A stretch of DNA of 64,000 bases from Metallosphaera sedula DSM 5348 (lineage in GTDB: Archaea > Thermoproteota > Thermoprotei_A > Sulfolobales > Sulfolobaceae). Location of the stretch: contig NC_009440.1 of the NCBI RefSeq assembly GCF_000016605.1, positions 1,563,789 through 1,627,788 of the forward strand, written 5' to 3'. Position 1 is the first letter of the stretch. Each line of letters opens with the position of its first letter. Positions 55,453 to 64,000 of this stretch are shown piece by piece. The notes below the pieces were generated by a model. That model did not search any database, was not told the DNA's origin, and saw only the letters and a program-made list of their open reading frames with translations. Position numbers and translations under genes: made by a program.

Positions 55453-55830
55453 TCACTTTAGGTTCGATCTCTTTATGGGTATTTTGAGTGAATCCATCAC
55501 TGCCTTAACATAGGGGTAAAGATTTGCGTCACCTGATACTCTCTTTAGCTTAAGTTTTCTATAATTCATCTCCAGGGACACCGCACCATCCTTGATCACC
55601 ACTAACTTGCCCTTGACTCTTCCCCTGAGGTTCCTGACGAACCTTGCATAGATGAATATTCCCTTCTCCTTGAGGTTAACTAACACTGCCTCGCCGTCCC
55701 TGTAAAGTGGGGATATCTTAGTTCCCTTAGGATTAACCTGTTTTGGCTCATTATCCCATTTGAATAACAAGGACCTTACAGCATGTTTTCCTGACTTACT
55801 CTTAGATTGCTCAAGTACTAATTCCACCAC
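55453..55830 (-). CDS. conserved-looking protein of unknown function
   Basis: The 125-residue basic protein is beta-rich ([57 protein letters not shown]) with a helical end. No family recognised. It starts with GTG inside the flavoprotein gene (20-nt overlap), so it is translated from the same mRNA. Confidence 0.6.
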   Translation of the reverse strand: MVELVLEQSKSKSGKHAVRSLLFKWDNEPKQVNPKGTKISPLYRDGEAVLVNLKEKGIFIYARFVRNLRGRVKGKLVVIKDGAVSLEMNYRKLKLKRVSGDANLYPYVKAVMDSLKIPIKRSNLK

Positions 55831-56788
55831 TTTTAATCAACTCCATAGATTCCTTGATCCCCTGAAAATCTAGTTTATCCTCGAGGAATGCATCTATTAA
55901 GATTTCACTCTTGAGGAAGTGCCTCAACATGGTTCTCCTCATGGAGATATTGGAGCTTCTGTACCAGTTAAGCAATAGGGATTGAATGGATATTCTGGAC
56001 TCGATTGTGGACAGTCCCTTCCTCAATTCCTGCTCCAAAGGCTTTCCCTTATTCAGTGCGCCGAAGGCTATCTCAGCAGAGATAGCCGAGGGCCTTATCC
56101 CTTCCCCGCTTAGGGGAAAGACCAGCCCCCTAGCCTCCCCAATTCTGCCCTCTTTCTTGGCAACCTTACCTATGGAGATGGGGGCGCCTCTAATATCGAG
56201 GATCTCATACTTGGTGAACCTTTCCCTTAAGTACTCCAAGAGGAGTTTCCTTGAATTCTTGTCCTCAAGGAAGCCAGCTCCAACGTTCAGTAAACCCTCT
56301 CCAGCCGGAAATATCCAATAGAACCCCGTCAGTCTTGTGTTAAACTCTAGGATGGCCTCAGGGTTGAAATTTTCTACCTTCATTATTACCCTGGTTGTGT
56401 AGACCACTTCCCTATCCATGGGATAGGGGCCTCTGGAATCCAGGACTACGTCGTAGTTATCAAGCTTGGGTTTTTCATTCCCCACCATCTGTCTTAACTT
56501 AGCTCTCATGGAGTTAATCCATTCGCTCTTGTTAATCGTCAACCACTTGGGACTCCTATAACTCACGTCATAAACCCTTTCCCCATCGAGGTAGAACGCA
56601 AAGTCCTTAATCTCATATTCAACCCTCCAAGGGAACGGAGGTCTGTAAACATTGGGAACTATATCACCGCAAGGTTTGAAGTACTTGTCCTTAATGTCGA
56701 AAAGGGTAACGTCGTGACCGGCATCATGAAGGAGGGAACCTATCAGAGACCCACCAACTCCTCCACCTATTACGGCAACCCTTAACAT
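55811..56788 (-). CDS. FAD-dependent oxidoreductase, geranylgeranyl reductase-like
   Basis: The 325-residue flavoprotein has the Rossmann motif [28 protein letters not shown], the GGR-type segment FKPCGDIVP (usually P-C-G-G), the [18 protein letters not shown] block and [19 protein letters not shown] near the FAD-binding end. This family saturates the isoprenoid chains of archaeal lipids or related polyprenoids. It is shorter than true GGRs (about 400-450), so the substrate is uncertain. ATG at 56788 chosen over the preceding TTG. Confidence 0.8.
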   Translation of the reverse strand: MLRVAVIGGGVGGSLIGSLLHDAGHDVTLFDIKDKYFKPCGDIVPNVYRPPFPWRVEYEIKDFAFYLDGERVYDVSYRSPKWLTINKSEWINSMRAKLRQMVGNEKPKLDNYDVVLDSRGPYPMDREVVYTTRVIMKVENFNPEAILEFNTRLTGFYWIFPAGEGLLNVGAGFLEDKNSRKLLLEYLRERFTKYEILDIRGAPISIGKVAKKEGRIGEARGLVFPLSGEGIRPSAISAEIAFGALNKGKPLEQELRKGLSTIESRISIQSLLLNWYRSSNISMRRTMLRHFLKSEILIDAFLEDKLDFQGIKESMELIKSGGIST

Positions 56789-56864
56789 CAACTATACATT
56801 GTCGAAAAGTATAAAAGGTTCTTTGTAAGCTCGTTTTTATATTCTAGTTAGCGGTGATCCGTTA

Positions 56865-59291
56865 TTGTTGTCCCAGGATGAGATTTTAAAGAGAATGGAG
56901 GAATGGCCCAAGCATTATAATCCCAAGGATATTGAACCAAAGTGGCAGAAGCTCTGGTTGACCCAGGAGTACTGGGAAAAGATCTTCAAGTTCGATGAGA
57001 ACTCTGAAAAACCAGTCTTCTTCATTGATACCCCTCCGCCATTTACCAGCGGAGAACTGCACATGGGCCACGCCTATTGGGTTACCATAGCTGATGCAAT
57101 GGCGAGGTTCAAGAAGCTTCAGGGTTATAACGTTCTATTCCCTCAGGGGTGGGATACCCAAGGATTACCAACCGAGCTCAAGGTTCAGTACAAGCTCGGG
57201 ATACCCAAGGAGAACAGGGACCTCTTCCTAAAGAAGTGCGTGGAATGGACCGAGGACATGATAGGAAAAATGAAGTCTGCCATGATTAGACTGGGATATA
57301 GGCCCAACTGGGAGCAGTTTGAGTATAGAACATATCACCCCAATTACAGGAGGGTCATACAGAGAAGCCTCATCGAGATGCATCAAAAGGGCATGATAAG
57401 GATGAAACAGGGACCAGTGTATTGGTGTCCAAAGTGTGAGACCGCTGTGGCGCAGAGCGAGGTTGGATACCTAGAGAAGCAGGGCATCCTTGTTTACATT
57501 GGCTTCCCTCTGAAAGAAGGTGGGGAGATAGTTATTGCCACTACACGTCCAGAACTTCTAGGGGCCACTCAGGCTGTTGCAGTAAATCCTCAGGATGAAC
57601 GTTACAAGCACCTCGTGGGAAAGAAGGTAATTCTTCCGATCTTTGGAAAGGAAGTTCAGATAATAGCTGATCCAGACGTGGAAAAGGACTTCGGAACCGG
57701 GGCAGTGATGATAAGCACCTACGGTGACCCCCAGGACATAAGGTGGCAACTAAAGTATAACCTTCCCGTCACGGAACTCGTGGATGAGAGAGGTAGAATA
57801 AAGGGGACTGGTTTCCTAGACGGATTGAAAGTAGAAGAGGCTAAGAAGAAGATTGTCGAACTATTAAAGGAGAGGGGATACGTTAGGAAAATTGAAAGCA
57901 TAAAACACAACGTGCTCTCTCACACCGAGAGAAGCGACTGCCTCTCGCCAATAGAGTTCCTGGTGAAGGAACAGGTATACATAGATGTTGTTCCCTACAA
58001 AGGAAAACTCCTTGAGGAGTATAAGAAAATGAACTTTAAGCCACAGAGAATGGCAAGCAAACTTGAGGAGTGGATAAATAACATTGAGTGGGACTGGAAC
58101 ATAAGCAGACAAAGGCTTTACGGGACCCCCTTACCCTTCTGGTATTGCGATAACCTTCACCTAGTTCCGGCCGACATATCGTCTTTACCTGTGGATCCCA
58201 CCAAGAGTAACCCGCCTGTGGAAAAGTGCCCGCATTGCGGACTTCCCCTAAAACCACTTACTCATGTGGCTGATGTGTGGGTAGACTCAAGTGTGACTGT
58301 ACTATACCTCTCTGGGTTCTATGAGAATAAGTTGAGGTTTAGCAAGACCTTTCCGGCCGATGTGAGACTTCAGGGTACTGATATAATTAGAACCTGGCTA
58401 TTCTATACCTTCTTTAGAACCCTGATGCTGGCAGGGAATGTACCATTCAAGAGAGTAATAGTTCACGGACAAGTTCTAGGTCCAGATGGGACGAGGATGA
58501 GCAAGAGTAAGGGTAACAACGTATCTCCAATGGACAGAATAGATGAGTTTGGAGCTGATGCCATTAGGATGACCCTGCTGGACGCCTCAATAGGCGACGA
58601 TTTCCCCTTCAAGTGGGATACGGTAAAGGGGAAGAAACTACTCCTTCAGAAGTTATGGAACGCGAGCAGGCTAGCATATCCGTTCATACACGGTAGGAAA
58701 TTGGAGAAGCCTGAGGTGTTGCATCCAATTGACCAATGGATACTGGCTAAACACAAGGAATTTGTGGAGAAGGCTATCCAAGCCTATGAGAACCAGGACT
58801 TCTTCGTGATCCTTTCCATGCTTTATGAGTACTTCTGGGAGACCATAGCAGATGAATACCTTGAGCTTATCAAGCATAGATTGTTCAGCGATGATAGATC
58901 TGCCACCTATACCTTGGGGAGAATACTCAAGGATCTAATTATCTTACTACACCCAATTGCCCCCCACATAACAGAGGAAATCTATTCCCTTATCTTCGGT
59001 GAGAAGCAGAGCGTCCTTCTGGAGACCTTACCGTCAACTGAAGATATCAAGATAGCGGAGGAAGTTGTGAGAATGGGGGACTCTGTCAAGAAATTCAACT
59101 CGCTGGTGAGAACCAACAAGGTAAAAATGAGAATGTCCATGAACTCCCAAATTAGGGTGGAACTACAGGGACCTAAGCAGTTCGTAGAGGATGTAATGAA
59201 GGTCGAAGACGACCTGAAGAAAACGCTGAAAATAACTGAGATCGCCTACCGTGAGGCGGACCAACTCGACGTGAAGATATCTCCCACCTAA
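56865..59291 (+). CDS. valS: valyl-tRNA synthetase
   Basis: The 808-residue class I enzyme has the HIGH-type motif [20 protein letters not shown], the CP1 editing region ([18 protein letters not shown]), WISRQR-like [15 protein letters not shown], a zinc CPHCG, the KMSKS-type motif RMSKSKGNN and the anticodon-binding domain. It charges tRNA-Val and edits Thr. It starts with TTG at 56865 behind GGTGATC (56852-56858). Confidence 0.96.
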   Translation: MLSQDEILKRMEEWPKHYNPKDIEPKWQKLWLTQEYWEKIFKFDENSEKPVFFIDTPPPFTSGELHMGHAYWVTIADAMARFKKLQGYNVLFPQGWDTQGLPTELKVQYKLGIPKENRDLFLKKCVEWTEDMIGKMKSAMIRLGYRPNWEQFEYRTYHPNYRRVIQRSLIEMHQKGMIRMKQGPVYWCPKCETAVAQSEVGYLEKQGILVYIGFPLKEGGEIVIATTRPELLGATQAVAVNPQDERYKHLVGKKVILPIFGKEVQIIADPDVEKDFGTGAVMISTYGDPQDIRWQLKYNLPVTELVDERGRIKGTGFLDGLKVEEAKKKIVELLKERGYVRKIESIKHNVLSHTERSDCLSPIEFLVKEQVYIDVVPYKGKLLEEYKKMNFKPQRMASKLEEWINNIEWDWNISRQRLYGTPLPFWYCDNLHLVPADISSLPVDPTKSNPPVEKCPHCGLPLKPLTHVADVWVDSSVTVLYLSGFYENKLRFSKTFPADVRLQGTDIIRTWLFYTFFRTLMLAGNVPFKRVIVHGQVLGPDGTRMSKSKGNNVSPMDRIDEFGADAIRMTLLDASIGDDFPFKWDTVKGKKLLLQKLWNASRLAYPFIHGRKLEKPEVLHPIDQWILAKHKEFVEKAIQAYENQDFFVILSMLYEYFWETIADEYLELIKHRLFSDDRSATYTLGRILKDLIILLHPIAPHITEEIYSLIFGEKQSVLLETLPSTEDIKIAEEVVRMGDSVKKFNSLVRTNKVKMRMSMNSQIRVELQGPKQFVEDVMKVEDDLKKTLKITEIAYREADQLDVKISPT

Positions 59292-59337
59292 TTCAGACCA
59301 TGGGAGTTTTGATCATCGATCACCCGTAACTTTTTCA

Positions 59338-60528
59338 TCAACCTGTGAGTTTCTCCAGTGCCATTTTCATCCTTGACACGCCCTCTTTAATTTTCTCCTC
59401 ATCTAGGGCAAAGCTCAATCTCAGGAAGTTTCTCCCAACCTTTTCTGGAAACACCTCACCTGGGATAGTTACCACACCCCCCTCCTCAATTATTTTCACC
59501 GCTAAGGCCTTTGAATCCATTCCAGTCGTCTTCAGGATTTCGCTAACGTCTGGAAACATGTAGAATGCCCCAGACGACTTGTAAACCCTAATTCCCTTGA
59601 GGGACTTAAGCTCCGAGAACATAACGTCTCTCCTTCTCTTAAACAGGTCTATCATGCGTCTCACCTCGTCGAAGGTATCAAAGGAGGCTAATGCACCCCT
59701 TTGGGCAAAGCTAGTGGGACATGTGTATATATTGGACGCTAATATGCCAACCTTGTTAATGACCTCCCTTTTGGCAACAATATATCCCAGTCTCCAACCT
59801 GTCATGCTGAAGGTCTTGCTGAACCCGTTTATGTAAATCACGTTATCTCTCCACGCTTCCTGAAGCACGCTCCTGAAACCGCCGTCATAGACGAAGTAGT
59901 CGTAAATTTCGTCTGAAAGAAGGATTAACCTCTTCTCCCTAGCTATCTCAACTAGTTCCCTCGCAAGTTTATCGTTGAAGTTCATTCCAGTCGGGTTATG
60001 AGGGTTATTATAAACTATCATCTTGGTTCTGGGAGTGATCTTGGAAACTAACTCATCCATGTCGACACTGAAACCCGAGTTCTCGTCAAAGCTGAGAGGG
60101 ACATAAACTGGTTTTCCCCCTAGGAGGTTAACCACTTCTGCATAGGAGTAGAAGGAAGGATCGAATAGGATTACCTCATCGCCAGGGTTAACATACATGA
60201 GAAATGCCAGGAAGAGTGCAGTCTTAGCCCCAGGCGTAACAGCTACCTCTTCCTTCCTTATTTGATCCCCGTATCTCTGGGTAAGAAATTCCGCTATCTT
60301 GGATCTTAACTCGTCTAACCCCAGTGCTGGGGTGTATGCGGTGAAACCCTTATCCAGTGCCAGTTTAGCCTCTTCCCTTATTCTCTGAGGAGTTGGTAGA
60401 TCAGGTTGGCCTATGCCGAAGTTGATGGTCTTTATTCCCTTGGTCCTCTCCACGTTTCTGGCTATTTCCTGATAAAGGAGGGTTGACTCTCCAGTTAATC
60501 TTGAAAGCGAACCAGCGAAATTTTCCAT
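59338..60528 (-). CDS. class I/II aminotransferase (aspartate/aromatic type) in the trp operon
   Basis: The 396-residue PLP enzyme has the fold I motifs [45 protein letters not shown], the PLP lysine in [17 protein letters not shown] and the arginine in FLRLSFA. It resembles Sulfolobus aspartate aminotransferase. As the last gene behind trpC it may act in aromatic amino-acid synthesis, for example prephenate, phenylpyruvate or aspartate transamination. ATG at 60528 preferred over the TTG that overlaps trpC. Confidence 0.88.
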   Translation of the reverse strand: MENFAGSLSRLTGESTLLYQEIARNVERTKGIKTINFGIGQPDLPTPQRIREEAKLALDKGFTAYTPALGLDELRSKIAEFLTQRYGDQIRKEEVAVTPGAKTALFLAFLMYVNPGDEVILFDPSFYSYAEVVNLLGGKPVYVPLSFDENSGFSVDMDELVSKITPRTKMIVYNNPHNPTGMNFNDKLARELVEIAREKRLILLSDEIYDYFVYDGGFRSVLQEAWRDNVIYINGFSKTFSMTGWRLGYIVAKREVINKVGILASNIYTCPTSFAQRGALASFDTFDEVRRMIDLFKRRRDVMFSELKSLKGIRVYKSSGAFYMFPDVSEILKTTGMDSKALAVKIIEEGGVVTIPGEVFPEKVGRNFLRLSFALDEEKIKEGVSRMKMALEKLTG

Positions 60529-60541
60529 TTTTCCCCTTTTA

Positions 60542-61294
60542 TTACCCTTGAACAAACTCTTTAATCTTATCTGGATTGCGCATTAGACTGGATCCTATGA
60601 GAAAGGCGTCCGCTCCCTTCTCCCTCAAGAGCCTGATCTCTTCGGCGGACTCTATCCCGCTCTCGGCCACCTTGGTAACTGTGGAAGGTATCTGTTCCAG
60701 TAGCTTCATGGCCATCTCCTTCTGAATTGTGAGAGAGAAGAGATCCCTTGAGTTAACACCTATGAGGCTTGCGCCAGACCTTAAAGCTATATCGAGGTCC
60801 TCCCTATCATGAACCTCGACTAAGGCCTCCATCCCGTAAGATCTCACGTATTCTAGAAGGCCCGAGAGTTCCCTTTCCGTGAGAATTCTGACAATTAGTA
60901 GAACAAAATCGGCTCCAAGGTCATATGCAGTATCCACTTGGTTCTCACTGACTACGAAATCCTTCATGAGTAACGGAATCTTGACGTTCCTCGCTATCCT
61001 CTCCAGGTACTCGTAAGAGCCTCCGAACACGGTGTTCTCGGTAATCACGCTGATCGCAACGGCACCTCCTTGCTCCATTGACTTCGCATAGGATATTGGA
61101 TCCCTGTCCTCGGAAAATCCTGAGGGCGATTTCCTCTTATACTCAGCAATGACAGGATTTAGCCCCGCGCCCTTTACTGCCCTTATTCTTGGAATTATCT
61201 GTAGAACCGGTTTCTCTCTGCTCCTGGAAACGTAAGGCCTCCTCTTAGCATTTTCAACCACATCCTTGATCCATCCTTCAAGATATCTCGGCAT
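60542..61294 (-). CDS. trpC: indole-3-glycerol-phosphate synthase
   Basis: The 250-residue TIM barrel has the IGPS catalytic set: [10 protein letters not shown] (E and K), LLMKDFV (K), ALVEVHD (E), GVNSRDL (N) and AESGIES (E). It closes CdRP to indole glycerol phosphate in tryptophan synthesis. It follows trpG by 2 nt. Confidence 0.95.
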   Translation of the reverse strand: MPRYLEGWIKDVVENAKRRPYVSRSREKPVLQIIPRIRAVKGAGLNPVIAEYKRKSPSGFSEDRDPISYAKSMEQGGAVAISVITENTVFGGSYEYLERIARNVKIPLLMKDFVVSENQVDTAYDLGADFVLLIVRILTERELSGLLEYVRSYGMEALVEVHDREDLDIALRSGASLIGVNSRDLFSLTIQKEMAMKLLEQIPSTVTKVAESGIESAEEIRLLREKGADAFLIGSSLMRNPDKIKEFVQG

Positions 61295-61296
61295 TA

Positions 61297-61878
61297 TCAG
61301 ATTCTGTTGAGGAAGTTGTAAAATATTTTTTGTCCGAGCGTAGTTCCCACGCTCTCAGGATGAAACTGAACCCCGTAAATCCTGTACTCTGCGTGATGTA
61401 GACCCATTATCTCTCCGTCCTCCTTGGAAACGGAGTCCACCATAAGAGGAGAGCTCACATTGTCCACAACTAGGCTGTGATACCTGGTTGCCTTGAACTC
61501 TGTCGGTAAGCCGGTGTATAGGGGACTATCGCCAGTCCTAATCACTGTACTCAGTTTCCCGTGATATATTACCCTTGCCCTCCTGATCCTAGCACCGAAC
61601 GTATAGCCTATGGCCTGATGCCCTAAGCAGACACCCAGGATTGGGATTCTCTTTCCCAGGATCCTTATAACCTCAGGAACTATCCCTACATCTTCAGCTT
61701 TCTCTGGGGATCCTGGCCCTGGCGATATCACTATTCTATCAGGCCTTAATCTCTCCACGCCTTTCACAGATATCTCGTCGTTTCTAACCACTAGGGGATA
61801 GCTTCCAAGTTCGCCTATGCTCTGCGCAATGTTGTAAACGAAACTGTCGTAATTGTCTATTATCAGGGTTATGTCCAT
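61297..61878 (-). CDS. trpG: anthranilate synthase component II (glutamine amidotransferase)
   Basis: The 193-residue class I amidotransferase has the catalytic triad C84 (GVCLGHQ), H173 and E175 (QFHPES) and the DNYDSFVYN start. It feeds ammonia to TrpE. It shares its start with the trpE stop (1-nt overlap). Confidence 0.95.
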   Translation of the reverse strand: MDITLIIDNYDSFVYNIAQSIGELGSYPLVVRNDEISVKGVERLRPDRIVISPGPGSPEKAEDVGIVPEVIRILGKRIPILGVCLGHQAIGYTFGARIRRARVIYHGKLSTVIRTGDSPLYTGLPTEFKATRYHSLVVDNVSSPLMVDSVSKEDGEIMGLHHAEYRIYGVQFHPESVGTTLGQKIFYNFLNRI

Positions 61879-63140
61879 TAGCTCACCCCAAGTGCCACCT
61901 TAAGGGCTCTCATTTTATGCTCAGTTTCATAGTACTCCTGCTCAGGAACTGAATCGTAGACTATCCCAGCTCCAGCTTGTATGCGAAGAATATCCCTGTT
62001 AATCATTGCGGTTCTGATGGTGATTGCAAACTCCGCTGAATTCCTTGAGATGAAACCCACTGCACCAGCATAGGGACCCCTCTTGTAAGGCTCTAGCAAC
62101 TCTATTATGTTCATTGCCATGGGCTTTGGAGCACCGCTGACTGTACCGGCAGGGAACATGGACTTTAGAACATCCAAGGAATTTGCATCCTTCCTCAGGG
62201 TTCCCACCACTCTACTAACAATGTGTTGTACGTGGCTGTACTTCTCAACGTAGGCAAATTCTGGGACCTTCACAGTTCCTGGTACACAGGACTTTCCTAT
62301 GTCGTTTCTGGCCAAATCCACAAGCATTAGGTGCTCGGCCATCTCCTTCTCAGAGGATAGAAGTTCCTGTTCCAGTTCAAAATCCTCTTCACTGGTCTTT
62401 CCCCTAGGTCTAGTGCCCGCGATCGGGAAAGTTTCAGCGATCCCCCTTTGAACTGAGAATAGAAGCTCCGGACTGGATCCAATGAGTTTCCTCTCCCCAA
62501 ATTTAATGTAAAACATGTAGGGAGATGGATTAATCTTTCGCAAGTTTCTGTAAAGTCTCATTGGGTCACCCTGGACAGCGTATCTATAGAACCTGGAGAG
62601 GACAACCTGAAATGCGTATCCTGACTTGATGTATTCTAGTATCGAGTTAACCCCTGACTCATACTCTTGTTTAGTCATCGACTCGTCATGGGGAGTCACC
62701 TTGAATTCCCCCTGTTCAAAACATCCAGCTATTGATGGTATATCTCCCTCCACAAACACCTTTCCCAGTGCATGATCGAAGACCAAAACGTTCTCTGGAA
62801 GGAAGAACTCGGCGTCTGGCCAATCCTCTATTGCAGGCTTCAAGTCCCTAACTGTTTCCCATCTTCTCACCGCGTCGTACGATATGTAACCTAGAAGACC
62901 ACCTGAAAACCTAAGCTCGCCCTCCTCTACACCTCTTAGAGCGTTCAGTATCGATTCCTCCAGGTCATCTCCCCTATTCACCTGTACCTTCCTCTTAACC
63001 CCCCAGGCAATTACGCTATATCTGGCGGTGTTTTGAGAGCCCTCTACACTCTCCATGAGAGCAGCAATCTCCTGATCTCTCTCAATGCACTGATAAACCT
63101 CATAGGGCTGAGCAAATGCCGTGATAGGGTAGGTCTTCAT
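61878..63140 (-). CDS. trpE: anthranilate synthase component I
   Basis: The 420-residue chorismate enzyme has the family blocks [58 protein letters not shown] and IRTAMI ... [11 protein letters not shown]. It makes anthranilate from chorismate. In Sulfolobus this enzyme is feedback-inhibited by tryptophan. It overlaps trpF by 4 nt. Confidence 0.95.
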   Translation of the reverse strand: MKTYPITAFAQPYEVYQCIERDQEIAALMESVEGSQNTARYSVIAWGVKRKVQVNRGDDLEESILNALRGVEEGELRFSGGLLGYISYDAVRRWETVRDLKPAIEDWPDAEFFLPENVLVFDHALGKVFVEGDIPSIAGCFEQGEFKVTPHDESMTKQEYESGVNSILEYIKSGYAFQVVLSRFYRYAVQGDPMRLYRNLRKINPSPYMFYIKFGERKLIGSSPELLFSVQRGIAETFPIAGTRPRGKTSEEDFELEQELLSSEKEMAEHLMLVDLARNDIGKSCVPGTVKVPEFAYVEKYSHVQHIVSRVVGTLRKDANSLDVLKSMFPAGTVSGAPKPMAMNIIELLEPYKRGPYAGAVGFISRNSAEFAITIRTAMINRDILRIQAGAGIVYDSVPEQEYYETEHKMRALKVALGVS

Positions 63141-63721
63141 CTAATCGCCTCCAAAATCTTTCTTACCTTACCCAGATTCTTCTTCCCCGGATAGTCCTCA
63201 ACTCCCCGGGATACGTCCAACCAACCAGGCTCAAGTTTCAGGAAATCGTGAACGTTATCAGGGGAGATACCTCCTCCAACGCCTAGTCCTGGGTAGTCCC
63301 TTAGAACCTTTGTCAAGAAACCAAAGTTAGGTTTATCTCCCTTCCTCTCCAAGTCTAGCAGAACCATGTTGGTGATGTCTAGGACCCTCCTTAGGTAATC
63401 CAAGTATCTCTCCGACGAAGGTACATAGAGAATGAACTTCCTAGAGTACGATCTAAGTAGTTCCAGTTCTTCCTCCTTCAAGACGCTATGTATCTGAACT
63501 ATATCGGCGAATGGGTTCTTAAGGGCAACGAGAAGCGGACGTAAAACATTCACCGAAACAAGGGGGGCAGAAACATTATCTCTCACAATCCTCAAGAAAT
63601 CGGGCTTAACGTACCTAGGGCTCACTGGGTCCTCAAGGAAACCTAGCATATCAACTCCTAGCCTAGATATGTCCACAGCATCATCCAGTGTAGCTATTCC
63701 GCAAATCTTCACCTTGGTCAT
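63137..63721 (-). CDS. trpF: phosphoribosylanthranilate isomerase
   Basis: The 194-residue TIM barrel has the N-terminal [11 protein letters not shown] with the catalytic cysteine, [11 protein letters not shown] and [15 protein letters not shown] at the C terminus. It converts PRA to CdRP. It overlaps trpD by 4 nt. Confidence 0.94.
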   Translation of the reverse strand: MTKVKICGIATLDDAVDISRLGVDMLGFLEDPVSPRYVKPDFLRIVRDNVSAPLVSVNVLRPLLVALKNPFADIVQIHSVLKEEELELLRSYSRKFILYVPSSERYLDYLRRVLDITNMVLLDLERKGDKPNFGFLTKVLRDYPGLGVGGGISPDNVHDFLKLEPGWLDVSRGVEDYPGKKNLGKVRKILEAIR

Positions 63722-64000
63722 AGGGATCCCTTTATGGCCTTGATCTTACTAGGATCTCCATTGTCCCTTACCAAAGTCTCAATTCGATCTGGCAACTTTC
63801 TTACAAGTTCCTCTGATAATTCAAATCCATCCTTAAAATCAGAAACAAGTCCCGCAGTGTAAAGTGCGACGCTCACGTTTATTCTAATGAACTTCTCTAC
63901 GGCCTCATCCCTCCCCATGGACGCCATCAGAACTCTTCTCACGGAGTCGAGAGGATCTGTGGTCGTCAATCTGGAAACAGGAACTGGTTGACCTATAATT
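63718..64000 (-). CDS. trpD: anthranilate phosphoribosyltransferase, C-terminal part
   Basis: The frame is open to the right edge, so only the last 93 codons are present. The visible part (IIGQPVPVSRLTTTDPLDSV, then VSVALYTAGLVSDFKDGFELSEELV) fits the C-terminal helical end of TrpD, in which NTAVALY-like segments are conserved. Its position directly upstream of trpF agrees with the Sulfolobales order trpDFEGC. The apparent TTG start at 63969 is not the real start. Confidence 0.75.
   Translation of the reverse strand, partial: IIGQPVPVSRLTTTDPLDSVRRVLMASMGRDEAVEKFIRINVSVALYTAGLVSDFKDGFELSEELVRKLPDRIETLVRDNGDPSKIKAIKGSL

Overview
The window reads as the chromosome of a thermoacidophilic crenarchaeon of the order Sulfolobales. 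The evidence is the cdvABC (ESCRT-III type) division genes, archaeal/eukaryal-type ribosomal proteins (S19e, L31e, L39e, LX, P0/L10, P1/L12), aIF6, Spt5, prefoldin, RNA polymerase subunit K, intron-bearing tRNA genes, TATA boxes about 26 nt upstream of leaderless starts, and a pyruvoyl arginine-decarboxylase-like gene beside the mevalonate genes. Base composition judged by eye (mid-40s % G+C) suits Metallosphaera better than the AT-rich Sulfolobus/Saccharolobus or Acidianus. I see no CRISPR array, no insertion sequence and no rRNA.

Layout. 0-7 kb: end of an RNA m5C methyltransferase, gamma carbonic anhydrase-like protein, XerA-type recombinase, a large pilin-like surface protein, DUF711, an AbrB/PhoU regulator and nicotinate phosphoribosyltransferase. 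7-17.4 kb: two translation/secretion operons (S19e-PDCD5-L39e-L31e-aIF6-LX-prefoldin-FtsY; SecE-Spt5-L11-L1-L10-L12), then alaS, a DUF434 gene and tRNA-Arg. 17.6-23.4 kb: the accessory-looking part, five secreted/anchored pilin-like genes with AT-rich C-terminal modules, one of them apparently frameshifted. 23.4-29 kb: arginine decarboxylase, the mevalonate operon (HMG-CoA synthase, thiolase-like protein, DUF35, HMG-CoA reductase) and serine hydroxymethyltransferase. 29.4-35 kb: USP-GAPDH-PGK, tRNA-Gln, tRNA-Met and tRNA-Thr, plus a 45-codon ribbon-helix-helix gene running into the tRNA-Thr gene. 35-40 kb: sufCBD with an AbrB/PhoU-like gene. 40-45 kb: glycine cleavage system (T, H, two-part P) with a PAC2 protein and an Hsp20-like protein. 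45-51 kb: signal peptidase, zinc ribbon, enolase, cdvABC, rpoK. 51-56.8 kb: serine synthesis pair, Ogg-type glycosylase, several small unknown genes and a flavoprotein. 56.9-64 kb: valS, then a tryptophan operon (trpDFEGC plus an aspartate-type aminotransferase) running off the right edge.

How the genes connect. Serine synthesis (serA plus class V aminotransferase), glyA and the glycine cleavage system together cover serine/glycine/C1 metabolism; PGK, GAPDH and enolase are lower glycolysis/gluconeogenesis; the mevalonate block feeds archaeal lipids, to which the geranylgeranyl-reductase-like flavoprotein could also belong; FtsY, SecE and the signal peptidase serve export, needed for the pilin-like proteins. 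The least explained part is the pilin-like cluster at 17.6-23.4 kb with its distant relative at 2-3.6 kb. Other points worth a look are a thiolase-fold protein with no cysteine, inverted repeats in the HMG-CoA synthase and sufB promoters, and a candidate C/D box sRNA upstream of cdvA.
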